Assembly: GCF_001642955.1 (NCBI RefSeq)
Contig: NZ_LWSK01000005.1
Location: 1 to 64,000, forward strand
Source of the DNA: Rubripirellula obstinata
Lineage (GTDB): Bacteria; Planctomycetota; Planctomycetia; Pirellulales; Pirellulaceae
Direction of reading: 5' to 3'
DNA length: 64,000 nt
Positions 17,747 through 26,020 of this stretch are shown here, one piece after another (the first letter of the stretch is position 1; each line of letters begins with the position of its first letter). The position numbers and the translations under genes are program-made. A model generated the notes under the pieces. The model made no database searches, had not been told where the DNA came from, and saw only the letters and a program-made list of their open reading frames with translations.

Positions 17747-20700
17747 ATGCTGCTGGATCGAATCGATATTGACGCACACGGACCGCTTAACACTGTTGAG
17801 CTGGGACCATTTTCAGAACACTTGAACGTCGTTTGTGGCCCCGAAGGTTCGGGGAAGACCGCCATTGTGCGGTTTGTTCGCGATTCGCTGGTCGACCGCG
17901 ACTATCCGCTGGGCATGATGAGTTCGTCCAGCGGGCGAATCGTGTGGGCCGATCGCAACGGCATCGTGCATTGTCGCCGTGAAAAAGACGGCACCGCAAA
18001 GGGCCGTCGCACGATCGAAATTGAATCACGCGGCCATACCTCTGTGTACAGCGATTCGGTGTACGGCGATTCGTTTGGCTCGGGTGACGTCACTCGCTCA
18101 TCAACCGGCGGCCCATCGACCGATTGGGTCAATCAATACACCGGCAATGGTCACTACCATGCCGCAGCCCAGCGATCGATTCAGTTGCCTGAATCAATCG
18201 TTGATGGTGTCATCACTGACACCGCCGTAACAAGTGTCCAACGTGTCGTTTCCGCATGCGTCCGCAGCGGTCTCGATTCGCATGAAACTTACAGCAAGCT
18301 GCCACTGTCAGCGAACGGCAGTGAGAATTATCGCAGTGAGCATCATCGCAGTGAGAATTATAGCAGCGAAGATTATCGCAGCGGAGATTATCGTTACGAC
18401 GACCAACGAGTTCTCCGTGCTGAACTGGCGAGCATTGAATCCGAACTGTCGCGTCTCGGGGGCATTGATCAGGTTTCGAGCCAGCTTGAATCATCGACTC
18501 GGCGTGAAGCGTTGATCCGGCGTCGTGACGAATTGTTGGCGTTGGCGAATCATCGCCCTTACGCAAATCATGCCGCACTGGATCATGGCTATGACTCAAC
18601 CTACGTTAGTCAGCAACTGGCTAGCCTTCACGATCAAACTCGTGAACTTCGATTCCGCCGCAGTGAATTAGCTCGCTGGATCGAAAACATTGATCGCCAA
18701 ATTGCAAGCCTTATGCATCACCGCGGTACCTATGGTTCTGATGTGTACGGTGCGACTGGCGTTTACAGTTCATATCAAGATGGACGTGGCCTTTACAACG
18801 AACAGCTTCGCCGCCAACTAGATGATCTTGATGCTCAAATGATCAAGTGGCAACACGCGTTGTTGGAAGTTCGCGGAGTCCGTGAATCAATCACTGCGTC
18901 GGCTGGCACGTTCAATTCGTCCCGTTACGATTCGATGGATTACCAAGACCTACACCGAGCCCGGTACAACGGTTTCTTGGACGCAGCGGATCATTATGAC
19001 GTTCGACATCCTTGGGATGCCTCGGCTTGGTATCGTCAAGACGATCGGCCTTATCAGTACATTGACGAACTAGACGCCCGCTTTGAATCGGCTTTGCGTC
19101 ACGTTGACGAATTGCTTCATCGCTATTCCGCTGCTGATCAGGTAGCGACTCCGTGGTACCACGCGACCGATCCTGTGACGGCTAACGTTGCGGCAAGCAG
19201 CATCGGCGACCGATCGCTTTGCCACATGCTCCGATCGATTCGACATGACCTGCAATCCATGTCGGGCACGATGCCATGGCATCGTCGTGATCCTGTTTCG
19301 GCTCCGATTCCTGCATCGGGTTCATGGCACCAATCGATTTCGGCGCGCCACGAAGATCTGTTGGCCAGCGAACGTTGGTTGGCTGCATCAATCGAAGGCA
19401 TCAGCCGTCATCGGGACGAATTGTTACGTCGTCATACCGTCGCTCCGAATCCTGCCGCGACTCATTCTGAATACCGAACCGGCGCAGACCTGGCGGCATT
19501 GCAATCGGAACGAATCGCACGCGTGACCGAACTGCAAAACGTCAGCACATCGCTTGACTCGACACTTCGTCAGGCATTCGAGCTGCGACGATCGATTCGT
19601 GCGTTGCCAGTGTTGGATAACGCTTTCAATCACAACAGCACGCTGGATCCAACAATCCGTGGCTACACTTCGTCATGGGCAGACCATGATGCGATTCGAG
19701 CAGAGCTTCATCAGATTGATCAGCGTTTGTCTTCATGGTCAAGAATCGGATGGTTGCAAAACCGTCGCAACGAAATTCGCCGTCAACTGCAAACCACACG
19801 ACGACCTGTCGCTACGGGGTCGCCGCTTTCGGATCTGGCCAGCACTTGGTTGGTACGACTTTCCGGTGGCCGACTAACGCGGGTCAGTTGGGATTCAGCC
19901 GCTCGCGTTGTAACGATCGCGTCGCGTGATGGCGGTCACCGTCAAGAAGATCATTGCAGCGGAGCCGACCGAGCGATTTCGGTACTGGCTGTGCGAATGG
20001 CCGCGGGCGAATTGTTGCATCGCATCGGTCGCCCTGTGCCGTTGGTGCTGGAAACGCATCGCGAACTGCTTAACCAAGCGCAACCATTGCAAACACCGAC
20101 TTACTCGGACGCTGGTTTCTATTCGGAACGCGGGTACTACGAAAACGGCGATCTAGGCCGGAACAATCACCCCATCGCTGCGGCGCTTCACGATTACGCA
20201 AAGGGTGGTCGTCAAGTCGTCATGTTGACCAGTGATCGTCGTTTGGCAGACCAGTTGGGACGCGTCGGTGCTCGTCAGTACGAAGTGTTTACGAATCGGA
20301 CCGAGCACGCTCATCGACCGATTTGGCGGCCTAACTATTCGCCAGAGAAATACGTTGGCCCTCACCCGCATACCAGCGGGCGATCATCGCTAAATGGAAT
20401 CGATGACATCAATCGCGATTTCGATATGGCTTGGCGAGAAGCTTACGGATTCTACGACAATCATTCGCATCACGGCGGAAGCCCTGTCGCCCGAACCGAT
20501 TGGGCGACCGACGGAACCGACTATCGCGATGGTTTCTACTTTTCGGATAGTTACACCACCGCCGGGGATAGCTCGTCAGATCAATCATTTCACAATCGGG
20601 AGGGCGGCTCCTTTCGTAGGGAGCCTTCGTTTCGTGACCAGCAGTCTGGAGTTCGTCCAGAAGCATTATCACGGTCAGCAGCTACCGCCGTTTCAGCGAC

Positions 20701-22315
20701 CGCTGTTTCAGCGAACTCCATTTCAGCTACCAAGGCACCCGTCAGCCCGTTTTTCTTGACCGTCGATAGCCCGATCGATCAAGCTCCGTCGATTGACGCG
20801 GTCGCAGCGGCCCGACTTCGTGGGCTTAGCATCACGCACATCACTCACCTGATGCAACAAGACAGCAACAGGCTTGCTGATTCGTTGGGTCTAGCCGATG
20901 TCGATGCTCGCACGATTCGCCGTTGGCAATCAGAATGTCGGCTGGCATGCCGCGTTCCTCACCTCCGCGGCTTTGACGCTCGTGTTTTGGTCGGGTGCGG
21001 AATCCAAACCCCCAGCGAACTTGCTTCGATTCATCCCGTGGAATTGCTGCAGCGAGTCGAATCGTTTTTAGCGACCAATCGCGGACAGCAGTTATTGCTT
21101 AGCGGAAGCAGTCACGAACTGTCGCGACTGACAAGCTGGATCGCGACCGCCAACTCGACTCATGGCGAGTATTCGTTCGATAGCGATCGCTACGAATACG
21201 ATCAAGACGGCCGACGCATTCGACGAAGCGGCGACCGAACGCGTTTGCGAGACAACGATCGAGATTTTGAAGGACGAACTCGACGACGTGTTGCTGGAAC
21301 TTCGGGATCGGAAGGCTTTGGCGATCGTAGCCGACGATCTTCCAAGAGCCGTAGTCGTTCTAGCAGTCGTCGTGACCGCGAATATCGCGATCGCGACCCT
21401 GGTCAGTCTCGTCGATATGGAATCAGGACCGCCGACGATGAAAATCGTGACGACGAAAATCGTGATGGCGTTGTTGATGGGCATGTCGCCGATCGCAATG
21501 GCGATTATGCCCGTCGCAGTCGTTCGGGCGGTGCCAATGGCTCCGGTTCAGGACGTGGTTTTGGCTCGGGCTCAGGCTCGGGATCAGGACGCGGACGCGG
21601 AAACGGATCACGCAGTGGCAGTGGTAGTGGATCGGGCAGTGGATCGGGCAGCGGACGCTCACGCCGATCTTCATCGCGTTCCAATGGCCGCGATCGCAAC
21701 GTCGTCAGCTATCGCAATCGCGAAAATTCAAGCCGCGAATACGCCGATCGCGAACCTCGTGAACGACGTGAATACGTTCGCACCGAACGGGAACCTCGCG
21801 CCGAACGTGAACCGCGCGCCGAACGTGAACCGCGCGCCGAACGCGAACCGCGTGAAAGCCAGAGCGGCGAACGTGAACTGCGTTTCTATCTGCAACGCGA
21901 CAGCCCCGTCGTTGACGCTCCGTCGATCGGTTCACGAATGGCCGCTCGTCTGGAAGCGATTGGGATTCACACCGTCAACGATTTGTTGATCGCCGATCCA
22001 GAAACAGTCGCCGAAGAATTGAACCACCGTCGAATCGATGCTGAAACGGTGCTGCAATGGCAACAACAGGCAACGTTCGTTTGCCGCGTTCCAATGCTAC
22101 GCGGACACGACGCCCAGCTTTTGGTGGCCGCAGAAATTACGTCCGCCGAAGAGTTGGCCGTCCAAGATGCTGGAGACCTGTTTGCACTGATCGATCCGAT
22201 CGCCCGCAGCAGCGAAGGCAAGCGAATCGTTCGCGGTGGCAAACTGCCCGACATGGAAGAAATTGTCGAGTGGATCAGCTACTCGCAGCACCACCGAGCT
22301 CTCAAAGCCGCTTAA
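17747..22315 (+). CDS. YhaN/SMC-like ATPase with two DUF4332 modules
   Basis: A 1522-residue protein. The N-terminus resembles the ATP-binding lobe of YhaN/RecF/Rad50 proteins (Walker A GPEGSGKT at 31-38). Long helical segments follow, with LxxxLxxL spacing. A second ATPase lobe has a degenerate signature (CSGADRAISVLAVRMAAGEL near 735-755) and a Walker B-like PLVLETHREL at about 764-773, with Glu where Asp is usual. Two DUF4332 (helix-hairpin-helix type) modules follow: residues about 1003-1131 and 1378-1522. They are joined by a disordered Arg/Ser/Gly/Asp/Glu linker with GS and EREPRA repeats. Such a layout suggests a DNA- or nucleoprotein-bound, structural-maintenance-type ATPase, but that is inference. 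The start at 17747 follows a good ribosome-binding site. Confidence 0.8.
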   Translation: MLLDRIDIDAHGPLNTVELGPFSEHLNVVCGPEGSGKTAIVRFVRDSLVDRDYPLGMMSSSSGRIVWADRNGIVHCRREKDGTAKGRRTIEIESRGHTSVYSDSVYGDSFGSGDVTRSSTGGPSTDWVNQYTGNGHYHAAAQRSIQLPESIVDGVITDTAVTSVQRVVSACVRSGLDSHETYSKLPLSANGSENYRSEHHRSENYSSEDYRSGDYRYDDQRVLRAELASIESELSRLGGIDQVSSQLESSTRREALIRRRDELLALANHRPYANHAALDHGYDSTYVSQQLASLHDQTRELRFRRSELARWIENIDRQIASLMHHRGTYGSDVYGATGVYSSYQDGRGLYNEQLRRQLDDLDAQMIKWQHALLEVRGVRESITASAGTFNSSRYDSMDYQDLHRARYNGFLDAADHYDVRHPWDASAWYRQDDRPYQYIDELDARFESALRHVDELLHRYSAADQVATPWYHATDPVTANVAASSIGDRSLCHMLRSIRHDLQSMSGTMPWHRRDPVSAPIPASGSWHQSISARHEDLLASERWLAASIEGISRHRDELLRRHTVAPNPAATHSEYRTGADLAALQSERIARVTELQNVSTSLDSTLRQAFELRRSIRALPVLDNAFNHNSTLDPTIRGYTSSWADHDAIRAELHQIDQRLSSWSRIGWLQNRRNEIRRQLQTTRRPVATGSPLSDLASTWLVRLSGGRLTRVSWDSAARVVTIASRDGGHRQEDHCSGADRAISVLAVRMAAGELLHRIGRPVPLVLETHRELLNQAQPLQTPTYSDAGFYSERGYYENGDLGRNNHPIAAALHDYAKGGRQVVMLTSDRRLADQLGRVGARQYEVFTNRTEHAHRPIWRPNYSPEKYVGPHPHTSGRSSLNGIDDINRDFDMAWREAYGFYDNHSHHGGSPVARTDWATDGTDYRDGFYFSDSYTTAGDSSSDQSFHNREGGSFRREPSFRDQQSGVRPEALSRSAATAVSATAVSANSISATKAPVSPFFLTVDSPIDQAPSIDAVAAARLRGLSITHITHLMQQDSNRLADSLGLADVDARTIRRWQSECRLACRVPHLRGFDARVLVGCGIQTPSELASIHPVELLQRVESFLATNRGQQLLLSGSSHELSRLTSWIATANSTHGEYSFDSDRYEYDQDGRRIRRSGDRTRLRDNDRDFEGRTRRRVAGTSGSEGFGDRSRRSSKSRSRSSSRRDREYRDRDPGQSRRYGIRTADDENRDDENRDGVVDGHVADRNGDYARRSRSGGANGSGSGRGFGSGSGSGSGRGRGNGSRSGSGSGSGSGSGSGRSRRSSSRSNGRDRNVVSYRNRENSSREYADREPRERREYVRTEREPRAEREPRAEREPRAEREPRESQSGERELRFYLQRDSPVVDAPSIGSRMAARLEAIGIHTVNDLLIADPETVAEELNHRRIDAETVLQWQQQATFVCRVPMLRGHDAQLLVAAEITSAEELAVQDAGDLFALIDPIARSSEGKRIVRGGKLPDMEEIVEWISYSQHHRALKAA
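18320..18394 (+). repeat. 15-base tandem repeat in the ATPase gene
   Basis: Five 15-base units (18320-18334 to 18380-18394) encode the five-residue repeat SENYR and its variants (SEHHR, SENYS, SEDYR, SGDYR). Units differ at a few bases each, so the expansion is not brand new. It lies between the ATP-binding lobe and the helical region, at about residues 192-216 of the protein. Confidence 0.9.
21785..21856 (+). repeat. 18-base tandem repeat in the ATPase linker
   Basis: Four 18-base units at 21785-21802, 21803-21820, 21821-21838 and 21839-21856 encode EREPRA repeats. Units 2 and 3 are identical, so their expansion is recent. Just upstream (about 21540-21660) a GS/GR-rich stretch has simple SGSG repeats. 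Together they form the disordered linker between the two DUF4332 modules. Confidence 0.9.
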
Positions 22316-22353
22316 ACGATTGCAGCTTAAACAAATTCGGTACGCTACAATGC

Positions 22354-22397
22354 AACCCGGTCGCAGATGATGATCTGCGGCCGGGTTCTTTTTTTTT
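22354..22397 (+). terminator. Rho-independent terminator
   Basis: AACCCGGTCGCAGAT (22354-22368) pairs with ATCTGCGGCCGGGTT (22373-22387), leaving a 4-base loop, and a run of nine T follows (22389-22397). It lies 38 bases after the ATPase stop and ends that transcript. Confidence 0.93.
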
Positions 22398-22424
22398 GAC
22401 TCATGATTGAAACGGGTGATAACG

Positions 22425-23132
22425 ATGGATGCAATGGACATACTTGGGGCGTTGTTGGGAAAGAAGTCTGGTTCCGGCGGCATCGGCGGCAAAATTTTGA
22501 AAGACATGATGGGGGGTGGTCAGCGACGGCAAGCCCCCCCAACACGACAACCCAGTGGTCCGCAGCTTGGTCGATCAAAGACCTCGGGCCGTCCGCAATC
22601 GATTGGCGAAGCTGCCCATTCTTTGGAAGAACTGCTAGGCGTCAGCAACGATCATCACCAACACAATCGCCGCACGCGATCTTCGCAACCTGCACCTAGC
22701 GATCCTGCGCCGTCTAACCCCTCGCCGTCTAACCCAGCGCCGAGGCCGCAGTGGACTCCGCCGGAAAAAGAGCAGCTTGATGAGCAAGCGAAGGTATTGA
22801 TCCGAGCGATGGTCAGTGCGGCAAAGTCCGACGGCCAGATCACTCAAGAAGAACAAGACGCGATCGTCAAACAATTGGATCACGTTAGCGAAGAAGAGAT
22901 CCAGTTTTTGCGTCAAGAATTCGCCAAGCCAGTGGACGTTCGCGAACTGGCCTGGGCAATCCCGCAGGGCATGGAGGAACAGGCGTACCAGATTTCCTTG
23001 ATCGCCATTGACTTAGACGATCAAAAAGAAGCCAACTATCTCGCCGACCTCGCCCACGGCTTGCGCCTACCGCCAGCCCGTTGTAACCAAATCCACGAGC
23101 GCCTCGGTGCCCCGGTGATTTTTAAAGCTTAA
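22425..23132 (+). CDS. DUF533/TerB-like protein
   Basis: A 235-residue protein. The N-terminus is a Gly-rich segment (MDAMDILGALLGKKSGSGG...KDMMGGG) that resembles the start of DUF533 (YebE-type) proteins; a Pro/Ser/Ala linker with SNPAPSNP-type repeats follows. The C-terminal half (about 110-235) is a TerB-like helical domain with an acidic AAKSDGQITQEEQDAI loop. This family is linked to tellurite resistance and stress by homology only; no function is assigned. ATG at 22425 is used; the frame is open to a TTG at 22407. It begins just after the ATPase terminator. Confidence 0.85.
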   Translation: MDAMDILGALLGKKSGSGGIGGKILKDMMGGGQRRQAPPTRQPSGPQLGRSKTSGRPQSIGEAAHSLEELLGVSNDHHQHNRRTRSSQPAPSDPAPSNPSPSNPAPRPQWTPPEKEQLDEQAKVLIRAMVSAAKSDGQITQEEQDAIVKQLDHVSEEEIQFLRQEFAKPVDVRELAWAIPQGMEEQAYQISLIAIDLDDQKEANYLADLAHGLRLPPARCNQIHERLGAPVIFKA

Positions 23133-23304
23133 TCATTTGAAATAGGCTGGCATCTAAGGAATTCCCTTGGTGGCGAAGCTATGCAGGCTTCTATCGGATT
23201 GGATGACATGATTCTCATTGAACAGACCTACCAGCCACCAGTATCGTAGGGCCCTTCTCGCAAAAGCCGTTTGTACGGTCTTTTTCATTTAACAAGGATT
23301 ACGA

Positions 23305-23520
23305 ATGCTTACTCCCAATTACAACGCCGTGATTCGCCAAGACGGTGAATGGTGGATCGGTTGGATCGAGGAGGTTCCCGGCGTCAATTCGCAGGGTGCG
23401 ACCCGAGCTGAATTGTTGGACAATCTCCGCGAGGCCCTTTCCGAAGCGATCGAAATGAATCGCCAAGACGCTCGAAAGGCTGCTGGCGCGACCTATGAAG
23501 AAGTGGCGATTCAGCCGTGA
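23305..23520 (+). CDS. hicB: HicB-family antitoxin
   Basis: A 71-residue HicB-type protein with the partial RNase H-like fold: YNAVIRQDGEWWIGWIEEVPGVNSQG and the ATRAELLDNLREALSEAIEM helix. In complete systems HicB neutralises the mRNA interferase HicA and represses the operon. Its TGA overlaps a GTG that begins MKRRDLLNFLRKF, the normal start of a HicA toxin, but the toxin frame loses similarity after about 15 residues. So the antitoxin survives with no intact partner visible here. The order hicB before hicA is a known arrangement. Confidence 0.85.
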   Translation: MLTPNYNAVIRQDGEWWIGWIEEVPGVNSQGATRAELLDNLREALSEAIEMNRQDARKAAGATYEEVAIQP

Positions 23521-23569
23521 AACGCCGAGACCTGCTCAACTTCCTGAGGAAATTCAACGCTTCAAATCC
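23517..23569 (+). pseudogene. hicA: Truncated hicA toxin remnant
   Basis: GTG at 23517 overlaps the hicB stop (GTGA) and starts MKRRDLLNFLRKF, the conserved N-terminus of HicA. The next codons are not HicA-like, and the region from 23570 is the 3' end of the minus-strand DJ-1/PfpI gene. The catalytic His and the dsRBD-like core are absent, so the toxin is not functional. An 11-base direct repeat (CTGAGGAAATT) lies at 23544-23554 and 23583-23593, near the breakpoint. Confidence 0.75.
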
Positions 23570-24310
23570 TCACGCGTTTTCGCTGAGGAAATTTGCGATC
23601 GCATCGACGAAATGTGGTAAGTCCAATGGGCCTCGGCTGGTGATCAGGTTGTCGTCGATGACTACCGGTGCATCGACCAGTTTTACGCCGGCGTTCTCTA
23701 AGTCGACCAACATCAGCGGCCAACTGGTGGCTTTCTTGCCGGCAACGACTCCGGCAGAAATCAACACTTGTGGGCCGTGGCAGATCGCACTGACTAGTTT
23801 TCCGTCTTGCTGCATTGTCTGGATAAACTTGATCACGCGTGGGTCTCCGCGTAACAGATCAGGATTCCATGCTCCGCCAGGAATGATCACTGCGTCGTAG
23901 TTGGACGGATCGGCGTCGTTGATCCAAACATCGACCGGGTGCCAGCCCGCGGGTTCGATGAATCGAATCGTCATAATGTGCGATTGACGCAGGGCAGGCA
24001 TGACAATCCCCAGCGACCCGATGTCGGATGATTCGGGGGCAACGACTTCGACGACCGCTCCCATTTCGCGAAGCTTCCGCAGTGGGATCGTTAACTCGAT
24101 CTCCTCGACACCATCAGTCGAAACGATTGCGATTCTTTTGCCCTGCAGTAAGTTTTGATTCTCGTCGCGTTGCAAGAACGCAAGCAGATCACGATTAGCG
24201 TCATCCGGGTAACTCAGCAATAAATCTGTATTGAGCGACGGCACCAATGGTGTGGCTGCAGTTGATTGGGCGAGAGCGATTGCGTCTTGTGATTCGTTTT
24301 GCCGACTCAT
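23570..24310 (-). CDS. DJ-1/PfpI family protein
   Basis: A 246-residue protein with the DJ-1/PfpI glutamine amidotransferase-like fold. The nucleophile elbow SAICHGPQ places Cys177 before His178, the usual pair. GKRIAIVSTDGVEEIELTIP at about 57-76 and YDAVIIPGGAWNPD at about 138-151 are family signatures. Members include proteases, glyoxalases/deglycases and chaperones, so the activity cannot be named. The ATG at 24310 is preferred; the open frame to 24451 is basic and unlike the rest. It is transcribed divergently from the Gfo/Idh/MocA gene. Confidence 0.87.
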   Translation of the reverse strand: MSRQNESQDAIALAQSTAATPLVPSLNTDLLLSYPDDANRDLLAFLQRDENQNLLQGKRIAIVSTDGVEEIELTIPLRKLREMGAVVEVVAPESSDIGSLGIVMPALRQSHIMTIRFIEPAGWHPVDVWINDADPSNYDAVIIPGGAWNPDLLRGDPRVIKFIQTMQQDGKLVSAICHGPQVLISAGVVAGKKATSWPLMLVDLENAGVKLVDAPVVIDDNLITSRGPLDLPHFVDAIANFLSENA

Positions 24311-24589
24311 GGTTTTTCTAGGAGGTTTGGTTTTTCTGGGAGAGTTGGGTGATAAAGAAATGTTGTTGGTGATCAATCTACATCGGATGCAAATTCGACG
24401 CATCTTATTGCGGTTCACCATTGGTTGCCGATTCTTCGGCGATTTACACACAGCCTACAAGACGCGTTGATCGATTGGGCCCGCAAATTCGTACCAAAAA
24501 CGGTGACGACGGCGTTATGTGAAACAGAATCAGTTAAACTGCTAGACCCCGTGATGCTCTTTCTGACTCACTTTCCCACCGAGGTATCA

Positions 24590-25993
24590 ATGTCCCAATC
24601 CCAATCGAAGTCCCAACCGTTATCCCAACGCAGGCAATTCTTGAAGACAACCGCGGTGGTGGGTGCTGGTTTGTCCACGCCGTATTTCTTTTCGACACAG
24701 CGCACGTTGGCGGATGAAATCAAAAAGGACAAGATGGCGATTGGAGTGATCGGGGCTGGTGGAATGGCGACCGGAAATATCAGGTCGGCACAGGAGTGGT
24801 TGAACGTTGTCGCGGTCTGCGATGCTGATGCGAAACACGCTGAACAATTTAACCATAGGTTCGCAGATGGCAAAGCGGATGTTCAGACTGACTATCGAGC
24901 GATGCTTGACGACGATGCGATCAAGATCATTCACATTGGCACACCTGATCATTGGCATACCAAACCGCTGATCGAAGCGATGTATGCGGGCAAAGATGTG
25001 TACTGTGAAAAACCGCTGACATTGACGATTGATGAAGGCAAACAGATTCGGGCCGCCCAAAAAGAGACCGGGCGAATTGTCCAGGTCGGAACGCAGCAAC
25101 GCAGTCAATACAATTTGTTTGTCAAGGCGATGGCGATCGTTAACGAAGGACGACTCGGGAAGATTAAACGTATCCAGGCGGCCATCGGTGGTTCGGGCCC
25201 ATCGGGGCCGATTCCTGTTGTCGCTGTTCCCAGCGAACTCGATTGGGATCGCTGGCTCGGTCCCGCACCGATGGCTCCTTACCGATTTAAGCCGCCGATT
25301 AACGGCAAAGGACGCCCAAAAACGAATGGGCACTATGAATTTCGATGGTGGTACCAATACAGCGGCGGCAGGCTGACCGACTGGGGTGCTCATCACGTTG
25401 ATATCAGCAATTGGGCTCTCAAATTAAATGGCCAGACCGAGGGGCCGATGTCGATCAGTGGCAAGGCTAATCACCCCGTTGAATTTGACGAACTGGGCAA
25501 TCCAAAACAAGACGATCGCTACAACACCGCGAACTCGTTTTTGTTCACATTACAGTATCCCGGTGGCACCGAAATGGTCATCCGCAATGACACGGATAAC
25601 GGCGTGTTGATTGAAGGTGATAAGGGCCGCATCTTTGTGAACCGAAAAAAACTTGTGGGTGCGCCAGTGGAACAATTGGTCGACAACCCGTTGCCCGAAG
25701 ACGCGATCAGCAAGGTCTACAAAGGGTTACCGATTCAATTTGATGCAAGAAAAGCGCATTGGGCAAACTTCCTGCACTGCGTTCGCGAACAGGTCGAGCC
25801 GATTTCGGATGTGCATTCACACATGGAAGGTTTGAACCTGTGTCACCTAGCCGGAATTAGCGGGCGGCTGGGACGCGACTTGAAATGGGACGCCGAAAAC
25901 GAGTCGATTGTCGGTGACGAACAAGCCAATCGCATGTTGGCTCGTCCGTATCGCGAAGGATACGAAATCGAAGTGCCTGTAACCGTTTCGTAG
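24590..25993 (+). CDS. Tat-exported Gfo/Idh/MocA family oxidoreductase
   Basis: A 467-residue protein with a twin-arginine signal (RRQFLKTT at 14-21, then a hydrophobic stretch). A Rossmann fold follows, starting AIGVIGAGGMATG, with the family's YCEKPLTLT motif and the HVDISNWALK segment near the C-terminal alpha/beta domain. These enzymes act on sugars or sugar-like substrates with bound NAD(P), often after export in planctomycetes. Length and order are normal. GAGG lies 6 bases before the ATG. It stands alone between a divergent gene and hrpB. Confidence 0.92.
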   Translation: MSQSQSKSQPLSQRRQFLKTTAVVGAGLSTPYFFSTQRTLADEIKKDKMAIGVIGAGGMATGNIRSAQEWLNVVAVCDADAKHAEQFNHRFADGKADVQTDYRAMLDDDAIKIIHIGTPDHWHTKPLIEAMYAGKDVYCEKPLTLTIDEGKQIRAAQKETGRIVQVGTQQRSQYNLFVKAMAIVNEGRLGKIKRIQAAIGGSGPSGPIPVVAVPSELDWDRWLGPAPMAPYRFKPPINGKGRPKTNGHYEFRWWYQYSGGRLTDWGAHHVDISNWALKLNGQTEGPMSISGKANHPVEFDELGNPKQDDRYNTANSFLFTLQYPGGTEMVIRNDTDNGVLIEGDKGRIFVNRKKLVGAPVEQLVDNPLPEDAISKVYKGLPIQFDARKAHWANFLHCVREQVEPISDVHSHMEGLNLCHLAGISGRLGRDLKWDAENESIVGDEQANRMLARPYREGYEIEVPVTVS

Positions 25994-26020
25994 TCCCTCG
26001 CGATAGCCCATACCAAGCCA

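Noticed and set aside
21162-21989. A 275-codon plus-strand open frame inside the large ATPase gene.
   Set aside because: It is the other frame of the Arg/Ser/Gly/Asp linker; its composition (Ala/Val/Asp) is a shadow of that repeat.
23544-23593. The 11-base direct repeat as proof of a deletion that removed hicA.
   Set aside because: A simple deletion between direct repeats leaves one copy; both copies are present, so it is only a weak hint.
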